Shown in pieces: positions 1 through 7,535 of a DNA stretch of 64,000 nucleotides; position 1 is the stretch's first letter; each line of letters begins with the position of its first letter. The position numbers were made by a program, and so were the translations under genes. Under the pieces are notes generated by a model. The model searched no databases. It saw only the letters and a list, made by a program, of their open reading frames with translations, and was not told the origin of the DNA. Source of the DNA: Sulfuricurvum sp. (lineage in GTDB: Bacteria > Campylobacterota > Campylobacteria > Campylobacterales > Sulfurimonadaceae); NCBI GenBank assembly GCA_030694265.1, contig JAUXYP010000006.1:186001-250000 (forward strand), in the 5' to 3' direction.

Positions 1-1604
1 TTGATCGCTTGTATGAAGAGAATACCCTCTACACTTTTGATCTTGCTCTTCGTGAAAAAGTGATCAAGAAATTTTGTACGATTGCCTCTTACCAAGGGAT
101 CAAGCTTTTTTATAATCTTGACAATCGTCTTTTTGGAATGGGGGATTTCTCCAAGGGTAATACCTCGAGGATATTGAAACGTTATGGTTTGGATCATAAC
201 AGCATCGTATTTGAACTCTCAGAACACCATGAAATTGGAAATATTGATAATTTCGTGAGTCTTATGAGCCACTACCGACATGAAGGCTATTGTGTTGCTA
301 TTGATGATTTTGGAATTGGTCAGTCGGGATTCAAAATGCTTTATCATGCTACCCCCAATATTATTAAAATCGATCGATTCTTTTTAAGTAATATCGACAG
401 TGACCCCAAAAAAAAGCTGTTGGCCCGTAATATGGTTCAGTTATCAACATTGATGGGATGTCGTGTAATTGCTGAGGGGGTAGAAACTCAATCCGAGTTG
501 TTGGTATGCAAAGAAATAGGGTGTCATCTGGTACAAGGCTATTTTATACAAAAACCAACATGTGAATGTTCACAATTACGTTTGCAGTACGCTGATATTA
601 GTGGGCTTACGTTGCTGGAGAAGCGAATATCCGGTGATCAAAATATTATACGCAAACGATTGGAAATACTGGAAACCGTATACATAAGTGACCCAATGGA
701 TATGGTTGTTGAGAAGTTCAAAGTGGATCAAGAACTCTCTTTGATCCCTGTACTTGATAAGCAAGGCTCTCCTGTAGGAATAGTGCATGAACATCGTTTA
801 AAAGCAATTATTTATTCACAATTTGGAAGATCGCTGATTCAGAATAACTCTTCAAACTTCTCCGTACTGGAAACCTATGTGGAGCGTATACCGGTTGTGG
901 ACGTTACCATGTCACTTGAAACGATTGTGGAGCTCTATTCACAATCAGACAGTGCCCCGGGAGTCTTGGTGATTGAATCTTCCAAATACATTGGTTATTT
1001 GAGTGCACGTGTCATGATTGAAGCAGTCCATGAACGTAATTTGATACGAGCCCGTGATCAAAATCCACTCAGCCGGCTTCCGGGAAACTTTATGATCAAT
1101 GAACACATTGCACACTCTTTTGACTCAGAAGAGAAAAGTGTATTTTGTTATTTTGATTTTGACCATTTTAAACCTTTCAATGATCACTATGGATTTCGTA
1201 ATGGAGATAGGGTTATTGTTTTATTTGCTGAACTGATGCACAAAATTTTCTTGAATCAGTCTTTTATTGGCCATATCGGGGGAGATGACTTTTTTGCCGG
1301 TACATCGATTAAAGATGAAGGTATGTTGGATGAGTTTTGTGCGTCTGTACGAAAACTGATTCACCAATTTAGTGAGGATGTCCGTGAATTTTACAGTCAA
1401 GAAGACCGTGAACGAGGATGTATTTTAGCCGAAGATCGTGAAGGTGCTGTAAGACAGTTTGATCTGCTAAGTGTCAGTGCAGTCATTGTCTATAAAGGCA
1501 TTAATTCATCAATACAGTCACCCGAACAACTTCAAAAAATATTTGCCATAGAAAAGAAAAATGCCAAACGCTCTCCCGAACATCTCTGTTTGATTATTGA
1601 TTAA
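1..1604 (+). CDS. EAL-CBS-GGDEF c-di-GMP signalling protein, 5' end outside window
   Basis: This protein has a C-terminal-type arrangement of an EAL phosphodiesterase domain, a CBS pair and a GGDEF domain. The reading frame is open to the left edge, so the N-terminus and the EAL signature itself are missing. A TTG at 9 is only the first possible start inside the window. Numbering from it, EAL hallmarks are ELSE (69-72), DDFGIG (99-104), KIDR (120-123), EGVE (156-159) and QGYF (176-179). Residues about 215-340 look like two CBS repeats. The last ~175 residues are GGDEF-like with a DFDHFK metal-site motif and GGDDF at 424-428, a variant of GG[DE]EF. The EAL half may hydrolyse c-di-GMP, and the variant GGDDF site may be weak or only bind nucleotide. 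The gene lies 88 nt upstream of the Sia-like cassette, which suggests a functional link. Confidence 0.85.
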   Translation, partial: DRLYEENTLYTFDLALREKVIKKFCTIASYQGIKLFYNLDNRLFGMGDFSKGNTSRILKRYGLDHNSIVFELSEHHEIGNIDNFVSLMSHYRHEGYCVAIDDFGIGQSGFKMLYHATPNIIKIDRFFLSNIDSDPKKKLLARNMVQLSTLMGCRVIAEGVETQSELLVCKEIGCHLVQGYFIQKPTCECSQLRLQYADISGLTLLEKRISGDQNIIRKRLEILETVYISDPMDMVVEKFKVDQELSLIPVLDKQGSPVGIVHEHRLKAIIYSQFGRSLIQNNSSNFSVLETYVERIPVVDVTMSLETIVELYSQSDSAPGVLVIESSKYIGYLSARVMIEAVHERNLIRARDQNPLSRLPGNFMINEHIAHSFDSEEKSVFCYFDFDHFKPFNDHYGFRNGDRVIVLFAELMHKIFLNQSFIGHIGGDDFFAGTSIKDEGMLDEFCASVRKLIHQFSEDVREFYSQEDRERGCILAEDREGAVRQFDLLSVSAVIVYKGINSSIQSPEQLQKIFAIEKKNAKRSPEHLCLIID

Positions 1605-1692
1605 AAGAGAAAGTTAAAACACTCTTATATTGTTTCGATTTTGTAATAATATGTATATATACTTCTTATAGAATTAACAAAAGGATAAGCAA

Positions 1693-3312
1693 GTGGGATT
1701 AATGACAAAATTCGAGCCTGAAGTACTTGAAAATACGAGAGTAGAAGATAAAGTCAACTATTTGGTTAAGTTGACGCAAATACTTGCAATCAGTGCCATT
1801 ATCGCTGGTATCATTGGAATGTTGATATCGAATTTTTCCATTCGTTCACTCAATGGAAATGCGCTTGAGCCGCTAGGGCACTTACGGTTAATAAAAGAAT
1901 CTTACGAACAAAAAGTACTTGTCTTGGCACAAGATATTGCTCATGGAAGCGTAACAGACTATTCAAAAGTATCGAATGATTTAATGCTTGAAAAAGAAAA
2001 AATTGTTAGTGAATGGGATGCTTATAGTCACGGAAATATGACTAAAGAAGAAAATGAGTTATTGCCCGATGCTCAAAAGTATATGCAACTCTCAATTAAG
2101 AGTCTGGACACTCTTATCCAATTAACAAAAGAAAAAAAGTTGATGGATGTCTTATCATGGACAACGGATGATGCGCAGTATACGATTATAGAATTAACGC
2201 CAATTTTAAATAAGTTGATGCAAGTGCAAATCATCAATGCGCAAAATATTTATGCGACAACACAAATCCAATTTTTTGCCATTTTAGCTCTTATTATCAT
2301 CATCAGTATTGCAGGTTCAATGTACGTAGCAAAAATGGTAAAAAGGGTTGTTTATGATTTAACAAAACCTTTTGGTGAACTGTTATCACAATCCAGAGCA
2401 TTGGCAAATCAAAAATTTGATGAACCCTTTGTCTGGAAACGTTCGGATGAAATTGGACAAGTCGGTAAAAGCTTTGAATTATCACGTCAAGCACTTCATG
2501 ATTCGTTTCAACTCATTCATGCTAATAACAAAGAATTAGAGCAAATTAATACATTGGTTCGAAGCAGTATCAATTACGCCAGCCGTATACAACGCTCCTT
2601 TTTGCCAGAAGAAAATATACTGAATAAATTTTCAAAGGATTCATTCGTTATCTGGAAACCAAAAGATGTCATTGGAGGAGATTGTTATTGGGTTGACAAA
2701 ACAGAGCACGGATTTTTCGTTGCCATCATTGACTGTACTGGGCATGGGGTACCAGGCGCATTAATGACCTTTGTTGTTATTTCGATTCTTGACCGTTTAT
2801 TGTCGCAACAAAGATACCTTGATGATCCTGCACAGCTTTTGAGTCAAATGAACCGCCTTGTAAAAGAAACATTGGGACAATACGATGAGTCTAGTGAATC
2901 TAATGACGGTATGGACGGAGCATTTTGTTATGTTGATCTCAAAAATAAACGTTTAACATTTGCAGGAGCGAATACCCCTCTTTTATTTGTCGAAGATGGA
3001 CACCTTCATCATATTAAACCCGATAAACACAGTATCGGCTATGTACACAGTGATAACGATTTGACGTTTACAAATCAAACTTTAGAACTCAAAGAAGGGA
3101 TGCGTTTTTATCTGACTACTGATGGAATCATTGACCAAATTGGCGGTACCAAAAGAATAGCATATGGTAAAAAACGGCTTATGGAAGTCATTAATGATAA
3201 TTATATGAAGCCAATGCACGAGCAGCAAGCAATTATTTTGGAACAATATTACAACTACAAGGGAGATGAATCACAACGCGATGATAATACAATGATTGCA
3301 TTTCAAATTTAA
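1693..3312 (+). CDS. SiaA-like membrane PP2C/SpoIIE-type phosphatase with HAMP domain
   Basis: This is a membrane-anchored Ser/Thr phosphatase of the SpoIIE/PP2C type. Transmembrane segments lie at about 29-49 and 193-213, enclosing a periplasmic helical sensor region. A HAMP linker follows (~214-265), then the catalytic domain (~300-539) with GGD at 328-330, DCTGHGVPG at 347-355 and DDNT at 530-533, the expected metal-binding positions. The GTG start is preferred because AAGGA (1681-1685) sits 7 nt upstream, while the ATG at 1702 is too far. With the SiaB- and SiaC-like genes just downstream (20-21 nt gaps), it matches the Pseudomonas SiaA-B-C module. There SiaA dephosphorylates SiaC in response to an external signal. 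The role here is inferred from order and domains. Confidence 0.85.
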   Translation: MGLMTKFEPEVLENTRVEDKVNYLVKLTQILAISAIIAGIIGMLISNFSIRSLNGNALEPLGHLRLIKESYEQKVLVLAQDIAHGSVTDYSKVSNDLMLEKEKIVSEWDAYSHGNMTKEENELLPDAQKYMQLSIKSLDTLIQLTKEKKLMDVLSWTTDDAQYTIIELTPILNKLMQVQIINAQNIYATTQIQFFAILALIIIISIAGSMYVAKMVKRVVYDLTKPFGELLSQSRALANQKFDEPFVWKRSDEIGQVGKSFELSRQALHDSFQLIHANNKELEQINTLVRSSINYASRIQRSFLPEENILNKFSKDSFVIWKPKDVIGGDCYWVDKTEHGFFVAIIDCTGHGVPGALMTFVVISILDRLLSQQRYLDDPAQLLSQMNRLVKETLGQYDESSESNDGMDGAFCYVDLKNKRLTFAGANTPLLFVEDGHLHHIKPDKHSIGYVHSDNDLTFTNQTLELKEGMRFYLTTDGIIDQIGGTKRIAYGKKRLMEVINDNYMKPMHEQQAIILEQYYNYKGDESQRDDNTMIAFQI

Positions 3313-3332
3313 ATTAAAAAAAGGAAAAATTT

Positions 3333-3878
3333 ATGACATTAAGTGACTTTCGCTCATTGAAAGATATGATTGAATCTAAAAATGTTATCTTTTGCTACAA
3401 CGGGTACTTGTCGCAAGAGATCATTGTTGCTGTAAGTTCAATGATCAAAGGTAAATTGAGTGCCGATGAAACAAAAATGGGAATAAGCCAAAAAGTTTTA
3501 TACATGTTTGTGGAACAAGCACAAAATATTACCCGCTATTCACCCGATCAAATACAAAATCCGGAACAAGCCAGTATGAGTTACGGATCGGTTGCTATCG
3601 GAACTGAAGATGATAAATTTTACATCATGTGTTCAAACCGAATCGAAAAAACAAAAGTCTCAGCGCTCAAAGAAAAGCTTGAAGCCATTTCGGCCATGAA
3701 TCCAGAAGAGCTTAAAGCACTTTATAAAGAAAAAATGCGCTCAGATCCTGATGAAGGAAGTAAAGGTGCCAGTCTAGGTTTTATCGAGATGGCACGAAAA
3801 TCCAGCGAACCTATCGAATTTGATTTTATTGAGAATGATGAGACATTTGATTGTTTCACCCTCAAAGTCGTTATTTAA
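3333..3878 (+). CDS. SiaB-family protein kinase
   Basis: This 181-residue protein resembles SiaB-type kinases (DUF6272), which carry a GHKL-like ATP-binding fold and phosphorylate the SiaC partner. The segment EQAQNITRYS near residue 65 resembles an N-box, and KGASLGFIEMAR near residue 150 resembles a glycine-rich ATP-lid motif. There is no signal peptide or membrane segment, so it should be cytoplasmic. AAAAAAGGAAAAATTT precedes the ATG, giving a clear ribosome site. Its place between the phosphatase and SiaC-like genes supports a kinase/phosphatase pair acting on one small switch protein. The assignment rests on motif resemblance and context, not on a search. Confidence 0.75.
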   Translation: MTLSDFRSLKDMIESKNVIFCYNGYLSQEIIVAVSSMIKGKLSADETKMGISQKVLYMFVEQAQNITRYSPDQIQNPEQASMSYGSVAIGTEDDKFYIMCSNRIEKTKVSALKEKLEAISAMNPEELKALYKEKMRSDPDEGSKGASLGFIEMARKSSEPIEFDFIENDETFDCFTLKVVI

Positions 3879-3899
3879 CATAATAAAAAAGGAAAACCA

Positions 3900-4271
3900 A
3901 TGACAACCATTCAATCAACCGTAACAACTCCAAAAATTGTTTTGGATACTCAAAACAATGTGTACAGTTTCGAGGGAGAATCGTATCCGGAAGATGTTAA
4001 CGCATTTTTTGATCCGATTATGAATCCTCTGAAAGCTCATCTGAAAAGTCAACAAGACAGTAATATACAATTTGATTTCTTTTTGACCTATTTTAACAGT
4101 GCGAGTACCAAGGTTTTTTTCAACCTTTTTTCTACTCTTGATGAAATCTCTGAATTTAACAATGTTATAGTAAACTGGAAACATCATGAAGAAGACGATA
4201 CGGCAGAAGAATTTGGTCAAGATTTCAAAGAGGAAATTGATAACGTCCAGTTTAACTTTGTCACAATCTAA
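3900..4271 (+). CDS. SiaC-family regulatory phosphoprotein (DUF1987-like)
   Basis: This small 123-residue acidic protein resembles SiaC/DUF1987, the switch protein of the Sia system. The segment FNSASTKVFF (65-74) matches the family region holding the phosphorylated Ser/Thr, so T70 or S69 is the likely acceptor. In Pseudomonas, unphosphorylated SiaC binds and activates the diguanylate cyclase SiaD, and SiaB and SiaA set its phosphorylation state. No separate siaD follows here. The nearest GGDEF protein is the EAL-CBS-GGDEF gene upstream. It is the last gene of the cassette, with AAAAAGGAAAACC before its ATG. Confidence 0.8.
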   Translation: MTTIQSTVTTPKIVLDTQNNVYSFEGESYPEDVNAFFDPIMNPLKAHLKSQQDSNIQFDFFLTYFNSASTKVFFNLFSTLDEISEFNNVIVNWKHHEEDDTAEEFGQDFKEEIDNVQFNFVTI

Positions 4272-4321
4272 TATTGTTGCAGAATATCCACCTAAAATAA
4301 TCTAATGGATGGCCAGTTTGG

Positions 4322-4327
4322 TATAAT
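4322..4327 (+). promoter_or_regulatory. -10 element for greA
   Basis: A consensus TATAAT lies 30 nt before the GTG start of greA in the 86-nt gap after the SiaC-like gene. No good -35 is visible, which is usual for this phylum. It separates the Sia cassette from the greA-argC transcription unit. Confidence 0.6.
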
Positions 4328-4357
4328 ACCCCATTATTACTTCGCGCGGAGAGAACA

Positions 4358-4855
4358 GTGGAACAAAAAGAGCCTATGACAAAATTCGGATTTCAACGTT
4401 TAAGCGATGAGCTTAATAAGCTTAAAAACATCGATTTACCTGCTGTCAATGTAGAAATTGACCGTGCAAAAGAGAACGGAGATTTAAAAGAAAATTCTGA
4501 ATATCATGCGGCTAGAGAGCAACAAGCGTTTATCGGTACGCGTATCGCAGAGCTTGGCAGCGTAATTTCTCGTGCTCAGATTGTGGACCCAAGCGAGTTA
4601 GAACACGCTCGCGTAAGTTTTGGTTCGACTGTCGTATTGTGCGATGTAACAACGGATGAAGAGTTGACATATACTATTGTAGGAGGGATTGAGAGTAATC
4701 CTGATCGTGGGTTGATCTCATTTAACTCCCCTTTGGCCAAACAGCTCTTAGGAAGAGAAGAGGGCGATGAGGTGAATGCCAAATTGCCTAGCGGTGCAAA
4801 AACATTCGAAATCCTTGAGGTTAAATATCAGGAGATTGTTTTTGAAACCCATTAA
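4358..4855 (+). CDS. greA: Transcription elongation factor GreA
   Basis: GreA rescues backtracked RNA polymerase by stimulating transcript cleavage. The 165-residue protein has the N-terminal coiled coil with the acidic tip segment NGDLKENSEYHAA (residues about 40-52) and the C-terminal FKBP-like domain. GTG 4358 is chosen because GGAGAG lies 5 nt upstream. ATG 4376 would be a shorter alternative. The next gene, argC, starts inside its 3' end. Confidence 0.95.
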   Translation: MEQKEPMTKFGFQRLSDELNKLKNIDLPAVNVEIDRAKENGDLKENSEYHAAREQQAFIGTRIAELGSVISRAQIVDPSELEHARVSFGSTVVLCDVTTDEELTYTIVGGIESNPDRGLISFNSPLAKQLLGREEGDEVNAKLPSGAKTFEILEVKYQEIVFETH

Positions 4856-5855
4856 TGTTGGAATCATCGGAGTCAGCGGCTATACGGGGTTAGAACTGTT
4901 GAAAATGTTGTTGTTACACCCGATTTTCCAGCTTACGTATTGTGCAAATACAGAGGGTGCCGCGAGCGTATCGGAGATTCATCCTTCCTTGATGGGTGTT
5001 TGCAATATGGCTGTTGAAAAAGTAGATTTGGACATAGCTGCCCGCTCGTGTGAATTGATTTTTTTAGCACTTCCTCACAAAACGGCGATGAACACAGCCA
5101 AGGGATTACTGGAACGGGGTATCAAAGTCATAGACCTTTCTGCAGATTACCGCCTCTCTCAAGAAAATTACGAAGCATTTTACTGTGAGCACGAAGATTT
5201 AGACAACCTCGCGCGTGCGGTTTACTCAATTCCGGAACTCCATGGTAACACGGCTGCGGGCGCACAATTAGTTGCAAATCCTGGTTGCCATGTGACAGCA
5301 ACATTGTTGGCTATTGCTCCCTTTTTGGATTATATTGATCATACGGCTCCAATTTTCGTGGATTCCAAAACAGGCGTCTCCGGTGCTGGCAAGTCACCAA
5401 CTTCGGGTGTTCATTACGTGAGCGTGAATGATAATATCAACTGTTACAACATTATAAAACACCGACATGCGACGGAGATTCAACAGCATGCGAGTTCCTT
5501 ATGCGGTGCGGATGTTCGTGTTACTTTTGTTCCCTCGCTCGTTCCAATGACGCGCGGTATGTTGGCATGCGTTTATGCAACCCTCAAAGAAGATTGTGAT
5601 CCTCTAGCTCTGATGCAAAATTTTTATGCCAATAAACCTTTTATCCGCGTTCGCAACGAGCCTCCACATACCAAAATGACATCAGGTACAAATTTTGCAG
5701 ATATGTTTGCACAGCGTCATGGCAATGCATTGGTCGCGATGTGCGGCATTGATAATCTAATGCGCGGAGCAAGTTCTCAAGCGGTAGTGAACGCCAACAT
5801 CATGATGGGATTGGATGAAACTCTTGGAATTCCAAAAATAGCCTATGTTCCCTAA
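4842..5855 (+). CDS. argC: N-acetyl-gamma-glutamyl-phosphate reductase
   Basis: ArgC carries out the NADPH-dependent third step of arginine synthesis. The Rossmann motif GIIGVSGYTG is near the N-terminus and the active-site Cys lies in NPGC around residue 148. I place the start at TTG 4842, which gives the typical MKPINVGIIG beginning (337 residues) with AGGAG 7 nt upstream. A start at ATG 4776 would add an atypical 22-residue extension. The start overlaps the greA stop by 14 nt, so the two are probably translationally coupled. Its 3' end overlaps the next gene by 11 nt. Confidence 0.93.
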   Translation: MKPINVGIIGVSGYTGLELLKMLLLHPIFQLTYCANTEGAASVSEIHPSLMGVCNMAVEKVDLDIAARSCELIFLALPHKTAMNTAKGLLERGIKVIDLSADYRLSQENYEAFYCEHEDLDNLARAVYSIPELHGNTAAGAQLVANPGCHVTATLLAIAPFLDYIDHTAPIFVDSKTGVSGAGKSPTSGVHYVSVNDNINCYNIIKHRHATEIQQHASSLCGADVRVTFVPSLVPMTRGMLACVYATLKEDCDPLALMQNFYANKPFIRVRNEPPHTKMTSGTNFADMFAQRHGNALVAMCGIDNLMRGASSQAVVNANIMMGLDETLGIPKIAYVP

Positions 5856-6591
5856 GTTGCTGCACGAGGGGGCAATCTTGCTTGCTGACTCACACGCTGC
5901 TTCATGGCGGACTCCTTTTGTCGATTTTTTAGCGGCGCTTGAGCGTGATGAGATTCATACGACGCAATTGATATTGATGGGGGATAATTTTGATCTTCTT
6001 TTTGGTCCAGTAGCGCAAACACTACGGGACAATCACGCCTCTATTGAACTTTTAAACCGCCTTTCACAGAAAATTGAAATTATTTATCTTGAGGGGAATC
6101 ATGATTTTCGTCTTGCCTCTCTATTTCCTGCTATCTATGTGGTCGATCGTTCGCATCAGCCATTAATTCTTTCATTCAAAGAGGAACGTATTGCCTTATT
6201 GCATGGGGATATGAAAGTACCGTTTGGATACGCACTCTATACAAATTTGATCCGTAATCGGCCGATACTTTTTTGCTTGAATGTAATTAATGAGGTATTT
6301 AACGGGATTATTATTAACACCCTCTCTAAACAGATGCAGCGTAAAAATCATTGTAAAAAGATTGAGAATTTTGAAGCGATTGCCAAGCGCCATCTAGGAA
6401 CATCATGGGCACATAAATGTGACGTCATTATCGAGGGACATTACCATCAAAACTGTACTTTTGAATTGGATGGAATGAAATACTACAATTTAGGGGCTTT
6501 TGCTTGCAATGAAAGATATTATGTTGTAAAATCTTCACAAGATCGAACTATTATTTTAGATGAGGCCATTTTTCACAAGGAGCCCCGATGA
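5845..6591 (+). CDS. Calcineurin-like metallophosphoesterase, LpxH-like
   Basis: This 248-residue enzyme belongs to the dinuclear metallophosphoesterase fold. Metal-ligand motifs appear in order: DSH near residue 16, GDNFD near 46, GNHD near 84, HGD near 118 and GHYH near 197. The best match is UDP-2,3-diacylglucosamine diphosphatase (LpxH), which cleaves the pyrophosphate in lipid A synthesis. The DSH in place of the usual DxHL start is slightly unusual, so a related phosphoesterase role is possible. The ATG overlaps argC by 11 nt and its stop overlaps cheV by 4 nt. Confidence 0.7.
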   Translation: MFPKLLHEGAILLADSHAASWRTPFVDFLAALERDEIHTTQLILMGDNFDLLFGPVAQTLRDNHASIELLNRLSQKIEIIYLEGNHDFRLASLFPAIYVVDRSHQPLILSFKEERIALLHGDMKVPFGYALYTNLIRNRPILFCLNVINEVFNGIIINTLSKQMQRKNHCKKIENFEAIAKRHLGTSWAHKCDVIIEGHYHQNCTFELDGMKYYNLGAFACNERYYVVKSSQDRTIILDEAIFHKEPR

Positions 6592-7526
6592 AGGGACATA
6601 CAGATATCTTAAAAGTCGGTAGCAATGAGATGGAATTGGTTGATTTCCGTATCTTTAAGCGCGAAGACGGTGAGATATACGAAGGTATTTATGGTATCAA
6701 TGTCGCAAAAGTACGCGAAATTATCCGGTTACCCATGCTTACTGAGTTACCGGGGACGCCCAATTTTATAGAAGGAATCTTTGATCTGCGCGGTGTTGTT
6801 ATCCCGATCATTAATCTAGCAAAATGGATGGGGATTGATGCACCCGAAGAGATGACACAAAATGCACGGGTTATTATTACCGAATTTAACAATATGTTGA
6901 TCGGATTTGTAGTCCATGAAGCAAAGAGGATTCGCCGTATCAACTGGAAAGACATTGAACCTGCATCCTTTGTTGACGGAGGATTGGATGGCTCAAAAAT
7001 TACGGGTATGACACGCATTGAAGATGACAACGTATTATTAATTTTGGATTTGGAAAGCGTGGTTCAAGAGCTAGGGCTTTATCAGCCATCCAATACACGA
7101 CTTATTGAAGATAAAAAGCAGTTTACCGGATTGGTACTTTTACTCGATGACAGTTCAACGGCACGACGGATTATTAAAGAAGCACTTATGCAAATGGGCT
7201 TCACCGTTATGGAAGCAAGCGACGGGGAAAAAGGATTTGAGATTCTTGAAGAGCTGTATGAAGCACATGGTGCTGATTTATCCTCGAAATTACGTCTTAT
7301 CGCATCCGATATTGAAATGCCTCGAATGGATGGATTCCATTTTGCTGCAAAAGTAAAAGAGGACCCTCGATTTAAGATGATTCCGATTGTATTCAATTCT
7401 TCGATCAGTGATCATTTCAGTGATGTTCGTGGAAAAGAGGCTGGGGCAGAAGCGTATTTGGTCAAGTTTGATGGAAATATATTTTTCGATGAAATTGCAC
7501 GTGTTGTGCAAGCTCATATGTTATAG
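6588..7526 (+). CDS. cheV: Chemotaxis protein CheV (CheW-receiver fusion)
   Basis: CheV couples receptors to CheA through a CheW-like domain (residues ~1-165) and carries a receiver domain (~180-312) that can be phosphorylated, probably as an adaptation or phosphate-sink input. The receiver has the acidic DD pair in LLLDDSS, the phospho-acceptor D241 in SDIEMPRMDG, and a conserved Lys in LVKFDG. It starts with an ATGA overlap to the upstream phosphoesterase and is 9 nt from cheA, forming a cheV-cheA-cheW unit as in other Campylobacterota. Confidence 0.95.
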   Translation: MKGHTDILKVGSNEMELVDFRIFKREDGEIYEGIYGINVAKVREIIRLPMLTELPGTPNFIEGIFDLRGVVIPIINLAKWMGIDAPEEMTQNARVIITEFNNMLIGFVVHEAKRIRRINWKDIEPASFVDGGLDGSKITGMTRIEDDNVLLILDLESVVQELGLYQPSNTRLIEDKKQFTGLVLLLDDSSTARRIIKEALMQMGFTVMEASDGEKGFEILEELYEAHGADLSSKLRLIASDIEMPRMDGFHFAAKVKEDPRFKMIPIVFNSSISDHFSDVRGKEAGAEAYLVKFDGNIFFDEIARVVQAHML

Positions 7527-7535
7527 GGGTAGAAA

